This document shows, piece by piece, positions 15,872 through 24,733 of a stretch of DNA of 64,000 bases. Positions within the stretch are counted from its first letter, which is position 1, and the number at the start of each line of letters is the position of its first letter. A model generated the notes under the pieces. That model was not told the origin of the DNA. It worked only from the letters and a program-made list of their open reading frames with translations, and did not search any database. The position numbers and the translations under genes were made by a program. This stretch comes from Leifsonia sp. Root227 (lineage in GTDB: Bacteria > Actinomycetota > Actinomycetes > Actinomycetales > Microbacteriaceae), in assembly GCF_001428745.1 (NCBI RefSeq), contig NZ_LMIO01000002.1:558001-622000 (forward strand), given 5' to 3'.

Positions 15872-16475
15872 GACCTTTCCCGCTCGCTTCCAGCTCGTCC
15901 TCGCCTCCAATCCGTGCCCGTGCGGCCGCTACGGCTCCGTCGACGACGAGTGCACCTGCACCCCGATCGCCCGCCGTCGCTACCTTGCTCGCATGTCCGG
16001 CCCCCTGCTCGACCGCGTCGACATCCGCCTCACGGTGAGGAGCGTCGGCCTCGCCGCGCTCCGCGTGCGTGCGCACGAGCAGGCGGATGCGGAGGGGCTG
16101 CGCGCGGGACATGGCGGTGGGGAGTTCGATGCCCCTCCGGACGCATACGGCGCGGCCTCGACACCGGGAACGCGCACCGTCGAATTGAGGCAGCGGGTGA
16201 TCGTCGCCAGGGCCATCGCCGCCGAACGCCTCGCCGGCACAGCCTGGGCGAGGAACGCCGACGTGTCGGGCACCTGGCTGCGCACCGGCCCCCTTCGCCT
16301 TCCGAGGGCCGCCGCCGGCGCACTCGATCGTGCCATCGACAGGGGTGCGATCACCATGCGCGGCTACGACAGGACGCTGCGCCTCGCCTGGACGATCGCG
16401 GACCTTGATGGCGCCTCCACTCCGACCGGCCACCACATCGGTGCCGCCCTCTACCTCAGACGGGGCGACGCATGA
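15872..16475 (+). pseudogene. comM: comM 3' part, displaced by mobile element
   Basis: Encodes the missing C-terminal 200 residues of ComM. It opens with TFPARFQLVLASNPCPCGRY, the conserved Cys-containing segment of Mg-chelatase-like ComM, then RMSGPLLDRVDIRLTV (the region with the trans-acting Arg) and the C-terminal helical domain (LRTGPLRLPRAAAGALDRAI ... LDGASTPTGHHIGAALYLRR). There is no start at the junction; an internal ATG at 15993 could at most make a 160-residue fragment without nucleotide-binding motifs. It ends in ATGA, overlapping the next small frame. Confidence 0.93.
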
Positions 16476-16711
16476 CCACAGCACATCGAAACGACAGGAC
16501 GACGATGACAACGGACCAGATGACAGCGGATCGGGCGCGGCCGAATCAGGTCCGATCGGACCAAATGACACCGGACTCAACGATCGGGGATGACGCGAGC
16601 AGCTGGGTCGCCTGCACCGCGTGCCCTGTCCGACTGTTCGTCGGCGTGAGGCGTTCCCATCCGCACGGCCTCGGCGGACGGGAGTTCGAGTTCGGCGAGA
16701 GTCACCGGTGA
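16472..16711 (+). CDS. 79-aa hypothetical protein between comM and dprA
   Basis: This frame starts at the ATG that overlaps the comM stop (ATGA) and ends in a TGA that overlaps the dprA ATG (TGATG), so it is placed as a coupled gene. The first half is low-complexity with repeated D-Q-M-T and N-D-R-T units (for example TTMTTDQMTADRARPNQV), the second half has WVACTACPVRLFVGV with a Cys-x-x-Cys. No family is recognised. It may simply bridge translation from comM to dprA. Confidence 0.45.
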   Translation: MTTAHRNDRTTMTTDQMTADRARPNQVRSDQMTPDSTIGDDASSWVACTACPVRLFVGVRRSHPHGLGGREFEFGESHR

Positions 16712-17979
16712 TGGCGGAAGACTTCCTGGGCATCGCGCACAGCCACATCGCGGACCTGCTGACCCCCATCACGCACGGGCGGGGCGACGACCTGACCGGC
16801 GACGAGCTGGAGACGCGCTTCGCCTGGGCCGCCTTCTCCACCCTGGTCGAGCCGGGGGACACTGACGCCCGCGCTCTCGTTCAGGCGCTCGGTCCAGCGG
16901 AAGCCCTGCGGATCGTCGTCCACGGCGAAGCAGCGGACACGGTGGCCGCCCGGATGCGCGAGGCGGACCAGGCCGCGGCTCTCTCCGTGACCCCGAGGCT
17001 GATGGCGGCCATGGCGCGCTGGAAACCCCGTGTTGCTCTCTCGACAGCCACGCGCGCTCTGACGGCGGCAGCGCACCTGCGTGCGTTCCTCCTCACCCCG
17101 GACGACACGACGTGGCCGCTGACGCTGGATGCGCTGGGTGACGGCGCTCCGCTCGCCCTGTGGGTGCGCGGCGACCTCGCGCGCCTTCCCGAGCTGAACC
17201 GGTCGATCGCCCTCGTCGGCGCCCGCGCCGCGACCGGCTACGGCGAGCACGTGGCGATGGAGAGCGCTGCAGGGCTGAGCGATCGCGGTTTCGCGATCGT
17301 CTCCGGAGGGGCATACGGAATCGACGGCGCCGCACACCGGGCTGCCCTGGCGAGCGACCGGACGACCGTGGCGTTCCTGGCGGGCGGAGTCGACCGCCTC
17401 TACCCGGCGGGTAACAGCCGGCTCCTGGAGCGCATCGCACATAGCGGTCTGCTGATCGGGGAGCTCCCGTGCGGTTCGCCGCCGACACGATGGCGCTTCC
17501 TGCAGCGCAACAGACTGATCGCGGCGGTCGCGACCGCCACCGTCGTCGTCGAGGCGGGACGCCGTTCCGGTTCGCTCAACACCGCTGGGCACGCAGCGAT
17601 GATGGGACGACCGCTCGGCGCTGTGCCAGGTCCGATCACGTCGCCAGCGTCGTCCGGCTGCCATCGCCTCATCCGCGAGTACGACGCGGTCTGCGTCACC
17701 TCTGCAGACGAAATGGCCGAGCTGGCCATCGGAGCCGCGGTTTCCGAGCCCGCGCTGGCGCCCGTCGCGGGCACTGATCGGCGAACCCACGCCACAGCGA
17801 CGGGCGCCGCCGAGGAGACGCGCCTCCTGGATGCCCTCAGCACACGGCGCTCGCGTCCGATCGCCGACATCGCCGCCCGATCGGGGCTCTCGGCCGCCGA
17901 GGTCATGGCCACCCTCGGCCGCCTCGAACTCGCCGGATGGGTCGTAGAGGACGAGGGGAGCTGGTGCAAGGTGCACTGA
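16711..17979 (+). CDS. dprA: DNA-processing protein DprA
   Basis: A 422-residue protein with the Rossmann-like DprA core: NRSIALVGARAATGYGEHVA, IVSGGAYGIDGAAHRAAL, FLAGGVDRLYPAGNSRL, RWRFLQRNRLIAAVATATVVVEA and SGSLNTAGHAAMMGRPLGAVPG. A C-terminal winged helix follows (RRSRPIADIAARSGLSAAEV). DprA loads RecA on incoming single-stranded DNA in natural transformation. ATG 16711 is preferred over the longer frame from 16621 because it overlaps the preceding stop. It is intact, unlike neighbouring comM. Confidence 0.96.
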   Translation: MAEDFLGIAHSHIADLLTPITHGRGDDLTGDELETRFAWAAFSTLVEPGDTDARALVQALGPAEALRIVVHGEAADTVAARMREADQAAALSVTPRLMAAMARWKPRVALSTATRALTAAAHLRAFLLTPDDTTWPLTLDALGDGAPLALWVRGDLARLPELNRSIALVGARAATGYGEHVAMESAAGLSDRGFAIVSGGAYGIDGAAHRAALASDRTTVAFLAGGVDRLYPAGNSRLLERIAHSGLLIGELPCGSPPTRWRFLQRNRLIAAVATATVVVEAGRRSGSLNTAGHAAMMGRPLGAVPGPITSPASSGCHRLIREYDAVCVTSADEMAELAIGAAVSEPALAPVAGTDRRTHATATGAAEETRLLDALSTRRSRPIADIAARSGLSAAEVMATLGRLELAGWVVEDEGSWCKVH

Positions 17980-18106
17980 GCGCGCTCGGCGATGGTCGTC
18001 CACAGCGGGGAGGAGTGATGGTGGTGACCGTTGCCTATCGGTGGGGGATCCGGCGCGGCGCGGCGTCGCGACCGGTCTTCTGGTGGGCGTGGTGGAGACT
18101 TGAGGG

Positions 18107-19012
18107 GTGGAACTTGTTCGCGCCATCGACGGCTTCGCCGTGCATCTCACGGTGGAGCGTGGGTACTCGCCCCAGACCGTTCGTGCGTACCGGTCGGATT
18201 TGAACGCGCTCGCCGTGTTCGCAGGGACCAGGGGGGTCGCCGACACCGCAGGGCTGACGCTCGAGGTTCTGCGCGACTGGCTGTGGGAGTCGTCGCAGCG
18301 CGGGCTGTCGAAGGCCACCCTCGCCAGGAGATCGGCGTCGGCGAAAGGCTTCAGTGCGTGGGTGGCGCGCCAGGCGGGCGACCTCAACGATCCTGCCGTC
18401 AGGCTCAAGGCGCCCAAACCGGACAAGATGCTGCCGCGGGTGGTCAACCTCGCGCAGATCGACGCGCTACTGAGACGGCTCGGTGCGCTCGCCGAAGACG
18501 GGGACGCCAACCGGGTCCGCGATCTCGCGGTCATCGAGCTGCTGTACGCGACCGGTATTCGCGTGTCCGAACTGACCGGACTCGATGTGGACGACGTCGA
18601 CCTCGACCGGCTCACCGTTCGCGTGCTCGGCAAGGGCTCCAAGGAACGCGTGGTTCCGTTCGGCGTGCCGGCCAAGACCGCGATCGTCGACTACCTCCGA
18701 CGCTCACGTCCTCTGCTCGCGACGGAGCGATCGGGCCCCGCCCTGCTGCTCGGTCCCCGCGGGGCGCGGCTCGGGTCGCGCGCCGTCTACGGATTGGTCG
18801 CCGGGCTCCTCGCGGACATCCCCGGCGGGGGACCAGCTGGACCGCACGCACTCCGCCACACAGCAGCCACCCACCTGCTCGACGGCGGCGCCGACCTGCG
18901 CGCTGTGCAAGAGCTCCTCGGCCACGCCAGCCTCGGCACCACCCAGATCTACACGCACGTCTCGACGGAGCGGCTGAAGGAGAGCTACCGCATCGCCCAC
19001 CCGCGCGCCTGA
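18107..19012 (+). CDS. xerC: Tyrosine recombinase XerC
   Basis: A 301-residue recombinase. N-terminal SAM-like core-binding domain (LTVERGYSPQTVRAYRSDLNAL), then the catalytic domain with Arg in YATGIRVSELTGLDVDDV, Lys in GKGSKERVVPFG, His-x-x-Arg in GPHALRHTAATHLLDGGADL, and the nucleophile Tyr in LGTTQIYTHVSTERLKESY. With XerD it resolves chromosome dimers at dif. The start is GTG 18107; the gene follows dprA as in most Actinobacteria. GAGACT lies 6 nt upstream, a weak match to the leaderless pattern. Confidence 0.95.
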   Translation: MELVRAIDGFAVHLTVERGYSPQTVRAYRSDLNALAVFAGTRGVADTAGLTLEVLRDWLWESSQRGLSKATLARRSASAKGFSAWVARQAGDLNDPAVRLKAPKPDKMLPRVVNLAQIDALLRRLGALAEDGDANRVRDLAVIELLYATGIRVSELTGLDVDDVDLDRLTVRVLGKGSKERVVPFGVPAKTAIVDYLRRSRPLLATERSGPALLLGPRGARLGSRAVYGLVAGLLADIPGGGPAGPHALRHTAATHLLDGGADLRAVQELLGHASLGTTQIYTHVSTERLKESYRIAHPRA

Positions 19013-19124
19013 TCGCGTGCGCCGGGAAGGCTTGATCGCTTGGACCCGGAAGGGATGATCGCTTGCGTCGCGCGGCCTCATCGCGTGTACCGGGAAGGTC
19101 CCATCGCGCTTCCCGAGCGCCTGC
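19011..19124. repeat. 23-bp tandem repeat after xerC
   Basis: About five imperfect units beginning (G/C)ATCGC start at 19011, 19034, 19057, 19079 and 19102. The consensus is GATCGCTTGCGCCGGGAAGG followed by three variable bases. The array begins at the xerC stop and runs into the 3' end of the convergent M23 gene. Copies 1, 2 and 4 are the best conserved. Confidence 0.75.
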
Positions 19125-19749
19125 GCAGGGAAGGCGGGGGCCGCAGGCCGGCGCTCGCGGTTGCCGCCGTGCCCTCCGTTGCCGCCGTGCCCTCCGTTGC
19201 CGCCGTGCCCTCCGCCGGTGCGCCAAGTGGGAGCAGGACGGCGCGCGGCACCCTGTCGTAGAAGCGGAGCGGCGAGACGTACTCGCCGTGGATGCGGACG
19301 CCGATATGGAGACACCGAGCGGCGCAGTGCCCGCCCTCAGCGACCAGGCCGAGCGGGGTGCCGGCGGCCACCTCTGTGCCGACCGAGAGACCGGAGGCGA
19401 GCGGTTCGTAGCTGGAGAGCACGTCGTTCCCATGGTCCAGCGTGAGGACCGGGCGATCGACCACGACGCCGGCGAATCTCACGGTGGCCCGTGACGGCGA
19501 CGAGACCGCTGATCCGACGGCCGCCGCGAGGTCGATGCCTCGATGACCGGCGGCATACGGCGTCGGGGGAGCGGCGTACGCGTTCGACAGGATCACTGGG
19601 GACAGCGGCCATCGCCACGTCGATTCGCCCTCCACACTCGCAGAGAATGTCGTGCCCGAGGCGACGGTCCCCCCGGCAGAGACGGACATGCACACGACCA
19701 CCGACGTCGCAATCGCGGCGATCGTCCAACGCCTCCGAACCGGCCGCAC
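19078..19749 (-). CDS. Secreted M23-family peptidase (LytM-like)
   Basis: The frame encodes a signal sequence (RPVRRRWTIAAIATSVVVCM) followed by a lysostaphin-type M23 domain with the metal-binding HRGIDLAAAVGSAV and HCAARCLHIGVR motifs, where Cys flanks the usual H-x-H-type region. The C-terminus (EGTAAT repeated three times, then a basic tail) is encoded by tandem DNA repeats and is probably dispensable. I use GTG 19749, the closest start to the signal peptide; the frame is open to 20175, giving a 365-residue form through low-complexity sequence. The enzyme would cut or bind peptidoglycan cross-bridges outside the cell. Convergent with xerC. Confidence 0.75.
   Translation of the reverse strand: MRPVRRRWTIAAIATSVVVCMSVSAGGTVASGTTFSASVEGESTWRWPLSPVILSNAYAAPPTPYAAGHRGIDLAAAVGSAVSSPSRATVRFAGVVVDRPVLTLDHGNDVLSSYEPLASGLSVGTEVAAGTPLGLVAEGGHCAARCLHIGVRIHGEYVSPLRFYDRVPRAVLLPLGAPAEGTAATEGTAATEGTAATASAGLRPPPSLRRRSGSAMGPSRYTR
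19160..19213. repeat. Three perfect 18-bp repeats in the M23 gene
   Basis: GTTGCCGCCGTGCCCTCC is repeated three times head to tail (19160, 19178, 19196). It encodes three EGTAAT units at the C-terminal end of the M23 protein. Copy-number changes would keep the frame. Confidence 0.9.
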
Positions 19750-20190
19750 CCGACCCGTCGCGCCCGCAACCCGATCTCCCGTGCCCCGGCGTCCCACGAC
19801 CCGACCTCTCGCGCCCCGACGTCCCACAACCCGACCTCCCGCACCCCGCACCACCTGTGCCTCCACTTCTCGCGCCGCTGCTCCCGCACCACCCGTGCCT
19901 CCACTCCTCGCGCCGCTGCTCCCGCACCCCACTCTCCATTGCCGCCCCTGCCCGCCGCTCCGTGCATCCGGAACCGGTGGACAACGCACCGCATCCGTCG
20001 CCTGTGCAGAACCACCGGCGCGGCCACCGATCCGGCCAACGCGCGCCTCGCCGGACGGCGCGCTCCGCGACCCACCGGCCGCGCTCTTGCCCGTCGTCGG
20101 CTTCGGAGTATCGTGTGGGTCGCCGGCCCGCCGCAGGCAGCATCCAGCAGCACGTGGCGCAGCCTTCATCCGCAACCGAAAAGGTCTTAC
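19750..20190. repeat. Minisatellite-rich region upstream of the M23 gene
   Basis: No convincing gene. It holds about three 30-bp units (19761-19849, e.g. CGTCCCACGACCCGACCTCT) followed by two 38-bp units (19849-19886 and 19887-19924, beginning CACCACCTGTGCCTCCACTT). The rest is GC-rich, has few stops in any frame, and carries the sugar porter promoter at the right end. Confidence 0.7.
20087..20114 (+). promoter_or_regulatory. Possible promoter of the sugar porter
   Basis: TTGCCC (20087-20092) and TATCGT (20109-20114) are 16 bp apart and 77 bp upstream of the porter ATG. Confidence 0.35.
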
Positions 20191-21711
20191 ATGTCTGATC
20201 AGCAGAGCGCGTCGTCATCGTCGTCTTCCGCAGCCTCGTCGGAGTCCGACGCCACCGTGCCGACGCCGACTGGGGCCATGCGCAGGAAGGTCATCGGGCT
20301 GGCGATCGCCGCGGCCGTCGGCGGGTTCCTGTTCGGGTTCGACTCGTCCGTGGTCAACGGCGCGGTCGACTCCATCCAGAAGCACTTCGCTCTCAACGCG
20401 TTCGTGACCGGCTTCATCGTCGCCATCGCCCTTCTCGGCTGCGCGGCGGGCGCGTACATCGCCGGGCGGCTCGCCGACCGGTGGGGGCGGCTCAAGGTCA
20501 TGCTGCTCGGCGCCGTCATGTTCCTGGTCAGCTCGATCGGGTCGGCGCTCGCGTTCTCCGCGTGGGATCTGGGGATCTGGCGCATCATCGGAGGTCTCGG
20601 CATCGGCATCGCGTCCGTCGTGGCACCGGCGTACATCGCCGAGATCGCGCCGAAGCAGTCGCGCGGCAGTCTCGCGTCGCTGCAGCAGCTCGCCATCACG
20701 ATCGGTATCTTCGTGGCGCTGCTCTCCGACGCCCTGCTCGCCGGGGTCGCAGGGTCCGCATCCAATCAGCTCTGGCTGGGGCTCGAGGCGTGGAGGTGGA
20801 TGTTCCTCGTCGGCGTGATCCCGTCCGTCGTCTACGGCGTGCTCGCCCTGACGCTGCCGGAGTCCCCGCGGTACCTGCTGGCGACGGGCAAGCACGACGA
20901 GGCGCGGAAGATCTTCGCGACGCTCGTCCCGGAGAGTGACGTCGACCGTCAGATCTCCGACATCGAGCGCGCCATCGCCGAGGACAAAGAGGGCAAGAAG
21001 GCCACCCTCCGCGGCAACAGGTTCGGGCTGAAGCCGATCGTCTGGATCGGCATCATCCTGTCCGTCTTCCAGCAGTTCGTCGGCATCAACGTGATCTTCT
21101 ACTACTCGACCACGCTGTGGCGGGCGGTCGGCTTCACGGAGAGCAATTCGCTCCTGATCACCGTCATCACCTCGGTGACCAACGTGGCCGTGACCATCGT
21201 CGCCATCCTGCTCGTCGACAGGGTCGGAAGGCGTCCGATCCTCCTCACCGGCTCGATCGGCATGACCGTGTCCCTCGGCGTGATGGCGCTCGCCTTCGCG
21301 TTCTCGCAGAAGACGAACGGCGAAGTGAGCCTTCCTGGAGCGTGGGGGCCGATCGCCCTGGTGGCGGCCAACCTGTTCGTGGTGTGCTTCGGCGCATCCT
21401 GGGGTCCACTGGTCTGGGTGCTGCTCGGCGAGATCTTCCCGACCAAGATCCGAGGCAAGGCGCTCGGCGTCGCGGCAGCCGCCCAGTGGATCGCCAACTT
21501 CCTCGTCACCATCAGCTTCCCGCCGATGTCCGACTTCTCCCTCCCGTTCACATACGGCATGTACGCGATCTTCGCGCTGCTGTCGTTCTTCTTCGTGTTC
21601 TTCAAGATCCCGGAGACCAACGGCATGGCGCTGGAGCACGCGGAGACGCTGTTCACGAACGCGGGCAAGAACCGCGGGCCCCAGGTGCGGTCAACCGGCG
21701 ACACCGTCTGA
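20191..21711 (+). CDS. Sugar porter family MFS transporter
   Basis: A 506-residue, 12-TM protein of the MFS sugar porter family. Signatures are GGFLFGFDSSVVNGAVDSIQ (TM1), GRLADRWGRLKVM (loop 2-3), PESPRYLLATGKHDEA (loop 6-7), FQQFVGINVIFYYS (TM7), DRVGRRPILLTG (loop 8-9) and PETNGMALEHAE after TM12. A Ser-rich N-terminal tail precedes TM1. It is most like proton-coupled sugar symporters such as XylE/GalP relatives. ATG 20191 follows AAAAGG. It stands alone upstream of the rpsB operon; no catabolic genes are adjacent, so the sugar is unknown. Confidence 0.93.
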   Translation: MSDQQSASSSSSSAASSESDATVPTPTGAMRRKVIGLAIAAAVGGFLFGFDSSVVNGAVDSIQKHFALNAFVTGFIVAIALLGCAAGAYIAGRLADRWGRLKVMLLGAVMFLVSSIGSALAFSAWDLGIWRIIGGLGIGIASVVAPAYIAEIAPKQSRGSLASLQQLAITIGIFVALLSDALLAGVAGSASNQLWLGLEAWRWMFLVGVIPSVVYGVLALTLPESPRYLLATGKHDEARKIFATLVPESDVDRQISDIERAIAEDKEGKKATLRGNRFGLKPIVWIGIILSVFQQFVGINVIFYYSTTLWRAVGFTESNSLLITVITSVTNVAVTIVAILLVDRVGRRPILLTGSIGMTVSLGVMALAFAFSQKTNGEVSLPGAWGPIALVAANLFVVCFGASWGPLVWVLLGEIFPTKIRGKALGVAAAAQWIANFLVTISFPPMSDFSLPFTYGMYAIFALLSFFFVFFKIPETNGMALEHAETLFTNAGKNRGPQVRSTGDTV

Positions 21712-21740
21712 GGGCGGATGCGCGGGACGTCCGGAGTTCC

Positions 21741-21749
21741 TGGTAAGCT
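21741..21749 (+). promoter_or_regulatory. Extended -10 and long leader of rpsB-tsf
   Basis: TGGTAAGCT is an extended -10 (TGn plus TAAGCT). Transcription from about 21756 would give a leader of roughly 230 nt before rpsB, with pairable GC-rich segments such as GGCCCTCACGGGC. A leader this long suggests post-transcriptional control by S2, but no known element is recognised. Confidence 0.4.
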
Positions 21750-21985
21750 TTCCTGAGCACTCCGCCCGTCGGAGTGACTACGCGTGCCCATCTGGCCCTC
21801 ACGGGCTGGCGCCGCATCCACCGGTCTTCCTTCTCCAGCGGTCATCCGCGCGGTGAGCGAAGCGGATGTGCGCGCAGGGCGCCAGGAGCGTCGGCCAGTC
21901 GGCCGTCACTGACAAACCGCAACGCGCATCCGCCTGCCAGGACGAAGTCTCCTGCTCCGGATGCCCAGAAAAGGAGAACGGCACA

Positions 21986-22951
21986 ATGGCCGTTGTAACC
22001 ATGCGCCAGCTGCTCGACAGCGGCGTCCACTTCGGACACCAGACCCGTCGCTGGAACCCGAAGATGAAGCGCTTCATCCTCACCGAGCGCTCCGGCAGCT
22101 ACATCATCGACCTGCAGCAGTCGCTCGCGTACATCGACAAGACGTACGAGTTCGTCCGCGAGACGGTCGCCCACGGTGGCACCATCCTCTTCGTCGGCAC
22201 GAAGAAGCAGGCTCAGAACGCGATCGCCGAGCAGGCGACCCGCGTCGGCCAGCCCTACGTCAACCAGCGCTGGCTCGGTGGTCTGCTGACCAACTTCCAG
22301 ACGGTCTCGAAGCGCCTCGCCCGTATGAAGGAGCTCGAGGAGCTCGACTTCGACGGCACCACGAGCGGCTTCACCAAGAAGGAACTGCTCATCAAGAAGC
22401 GTGAGCTCGACAAGCTGCACAAGTCGCTCGGCGGCATCCGCAACCTGACGAAGACGCCGAGCGCTCTCTGGGTGGTCGACACCAAGAAGGAGCACCTCGC
22501 GATCGACGAGGCCAAGAAGCTGGGCATCCCGGTCATCGGCATCCTCGACACCAACTGCGACCCTGACGAGGTCCAGTACCCGATCCCGGGCAACGACGAC
22601 GCCATCCGTTCCGTCGGCCTGCTCACCCGCATCGTCGCAGACGCGGCGGCGGAGGGCCTCATCCAGCGTCACCAGAAGCCGGAAGAGGGCACCGAGCCTG
22701 CCGAGCCGCTCGCCGAGTGGGAGCAGGAGCTCCTGAAGTCCTCCGGCGAAGAGGTCCAGGCCAGCGCAGAGACCGAGAAGGCGGCTGACGCCGACCTCGC
22801 AGAGGCCAAGGCGGACTCCGCCGAGGTCGTCGCAGAGGGCGAAGCAGTCGCAGAGGCCGTCGCGGAGACCGAGGCTGCCGACGAGGCCGCCGCCGTCGCG
22901 ACCGACGACGCCACCGAGGCGGTCGTCGAGGCCGAGACCGAAGCCAAGTAG
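21986..22951 (+). CDS. rpsB: 30S ribosomal protein S2 with acidic tail
   Basis: A 321-residue uS2. Residues 1-235 are canonical ([68 protein letters not shown]). The last about 80 residues are an Ala/Glu/Val/Asp-rich extension ([20 protein letters not shown]) not found in E. coli S2. ATG 21986 with AAGGAG at 21971-21976. S2 is bound to the 30S late, at the platform. It is followed 48 nt later by tsf, the usual pair. Confidence 0.98.
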   Translation: MAVVTMRQLLDSGVHFGHQTRRWNPKMKRFILTERSGSYIIDLQQSLAYIDKTYEFVRETVAHGGTILFVGTKKQAQNAIAEQATRVGQPYVNQRWLGGLLTNFQTVSKRLARMKELEELDFDGTTSGFTKKELLIKKRELDKLHKSLGGIRNLTKTPSALWVVDTKKEHLAIDEAKKLGIPVIGILDTNCDPDEVQYPIPGNDDAIRSVGLLTRIVADAAAEGLIQRHQKPEEGTEPAEPLAEWEQELLKSSGEEVQASAETEKAADADLAEAKADSAEVVAEGEAVAEAVAETEAADEAAAVATDDATEAVVEAETEAK

Positions 22952-22999
22952 TCCGCTTCCTCTCCAAACAGTTTCGAAAGACAAGGGTTCTCAACGAAC

Positions 23000-23827
23000 A
23001 TGGCAAACATCAGCATCGCTGACATCAAGGCCCTGCGCGAGCAGCTCGGCACGGGCATGGTCGACACCAAGAAGGCGCTCGAGGAGGCCGATGGCGACAT
23101 CGACAAGGCCACCGAGATCCTGCGCCTGAAGGGTGCGAAGGGCAACGCGAAGCGCGCGGACCGCTCCACGAGCGAAGGTCTCGTCGCGGCCAAGGAGAAC
23201 GGCACCTCCGCCACGATGATCGAGCTCGCCTGCGAGACCGACTTCGTCGCGAAGGGCGAGAAGTTCGTCGCCCTCTCCGAGAAGGTCCTCGACGCGGTCA
23301 CCGCCGCCGGCGCCACCACGGTCGAGGAGGCCCTCGCGGCCCCCGCCGGCAGCCAGACCGTCGCCGAGGTCATCGGCGACGAGGCAGCCATCCTCGGCGA
23401 GAAGGTGGAGCTGCGTCGCGTGGCCGTCGTCACGGGCGAGCACTTCGCGATCTACCTGCACAAGACCTCCAAGGACCTGCCCCCGCAGGTCGGTGTCGTC
23501 CTCGGCTACGCCGGAGACGACGCGGAGACCGCGCGCAGCATCGCTCAGCACATCTCCTTCGCCAACCCGGAGTACCTCACCCGTGAGGACGTCCCGGCAG
23601 AGGCGGTCGAGAACGAGCGTCGCATCGTCGAGGAGATCTCGCGCAACGAGGGCAAGCCGGAGGCAGCGCTTCCGAAGATCATCGAGGGTCGCCTCGGTGC
23701 ATACTTCAAGCAGGTCGCGCTCCTCGAGCAGGACTACGCCAAGGACAACAAGCTGAGCATCAGCCAGGTGGTCAAGGATGCGGGAATCACCGTGTCCGGC
23801 TTCGCCCGGTTCAAGGTCGGCGCCTAG
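23000..23827 (+). CDS. tsf: Elongation factor Ts
   Basis: A 275-residue EF-Ts that exchanges GDP for GTP on EF-Tu. The N-terminal UBA-like domain has ADIKALREQLGTGMVDTKKALEEADGDIDKA, followed by the core with IELACETDFVAKGEKFVAL. Length and domain order are normal. ATG 23000 lies behind AAAGACAAGG. It is followed by a strong terminator, so rpsB-tsf forms its own operon, apart from pyrH. Confidence 0.98.
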   Translation: MANISIADIKALREQLGTGMVDTKKALEEADGDIDKATEILRLKGAKGNAKRADRSTSEGLVAAKENGTSATMIELACETDFVAKGEKFVALSEKVLDAVTAAGATTVEEALAAPAGSQTVAEVIGDEAAILGEKVELRRVAVVTGEHFAIYLHKTSKDLPPQVGVVLGYAGDDAETARSIAQHISFANPEYLTREDVPAEAVENERRIVEEISRNEGKPEAALPKIIEGRLGAYFKQVALLEQDYAKDNKLSISQVVKDAGITVSGFARFKVGA

Positions 23828-23837
23828 CACGAACATG

Positions 23838-23876
23838 AAGGAGTCCGGATCGTCTCGTACGATCCGGACTCCTTTT
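23838..23876 (+). terminator. Intrinsic terminator after tsf
   Basis: AAGGAGTCCGGATCGT pairs perfectly with ACGATCCGGACTCCTT over 16 bp with loop CTCGT, followed by TT. It starts 10 bp after the tsf stop. It is among the strongest terminators in the window. Confidence 0.9.
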
Positions 23877-23942
23877 CTGTGCGCAGCCACTGCGCGCACC
23901 CAGTAGCTTTAACGAGATCGCTCACGGAAGGACGCAGTACGC

Positions 23943-24656
23943 ATGTCGGAATCCAACAAGAGGCGCAGGGTCCTTCTCAAGCTGTCGGGTGAGGCGTTCG
24001 GCGGAGGCCAGCTCGGCGTCAACCCGGACATCGTCAGTGCCATCGCCAGGGAGATCGCACAGGCGGCCCAGGACGTCGAGATCGCGATCGTGGTCGGCGG
24101 AGGCAACTTCTTCCGCGGGGCAGAGCTCTCGCAGCGCGGTATGGACCGCGGACGGGCCGACTACATGGGGATGCTCGGCACCGTCATGAACTCGCTCGCC
24201 CTGCAGGACTTCCTCGAGCAGGCAGGCGCTGAGACGCGCGTGCAGTCCGCCATCGCCATGACCCAGGTGGCCGAGCCGTACATCCCGCGCCGCGCGGAGC
24301 GTCACCTGGAGAAGGGCCGCGTCGTCATCTTCGGCGCCGGCGCAGGTCTCCCGTACTTCTCCACGGACACCGTCGCAGCCCAGCGCGCCCTCGAGATCGA
24401 GGCGGACGTGGTGCTCGTCGCCAAGAACGGCGTCGACGGCATGTACGACGACGACCCCCGCACCAACCCGGATGCGCGCAAGATCGACCAGATCAGCCAC
24501 CAGCAGGCGCTGCAGCAGAACCTCAAGGCCGTCGACTCCACGGCGCTCAGCCTCTGCATGGACAACGGGATGCCGATGCGCATCTTCGGCATCGAGCCGG
24601 CAGGAAACGTGACAGCCGCGCTGCTCGGCGCCGAGATCGGCACCCTGCTCGGCTGA
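23943..24656 (+). CDS. pyrH: UMP kinase
   Basis: A 237-residue amino-acid-kinase-fold enzyme converting UMP to UDP. Recognised by [68 protein letters not shown] and [18 protein letters not shown] 23943 with GGAAGGAC upstream. It follows the tsf terminator and precedes frr by 77 nt, as in most bacteria. Confidence 0.98.
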   Translation: MSESNKRRRVLLKLSGEAFGGGQLGVNPDIVSAIAREIAQAAQDVEIAIVVGGGNFFRGAELSQRGMDRGRADYMGMLGTVMNSLALQDFLEQAGAETRVQSAIAMTQVAEPYIPRRAERHLEKGRVVIFGAGAGLPYFSTDTVAAQRALEIEADVVLVAKNGVDGMYDDDPRTNPDARKIDQISHQQALQQNLKAVDSTALSLCMDNGMPMRIFGIEPAGNVTAALLGAEIGTLLG

Positions 24657-24733
24657 CACCGGCTCCCTGCCGCCCGGCCGTCCCCATCCGGGGCTCTAGA
24701 CTAGAAACCGATTCACCGACTGAAGGAGAGACC

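Noticed and set aside
15673..16038. 121-codon frame across the right junction of the comM element
   Set aside because: The frame differs from that of comM, begins in AT-rich element DNA and encodes low-complexity Pro/Ser/Ala sequence.
19543..20190. N-terminal extension of the sugar porter from 19543
   Set aside because: The added residues are Arg/Pro/His-rich repeat translation; the porter family begins near the MSDQQ start at 20191, which has AAAAGG upstream.
21750..21985. tRNA or riboswitch in the rpsB leader
   Set aside because: Only general GC-rich pairing is visible; no cloverleaf, T-loop or known riboswitch core could be drawn.
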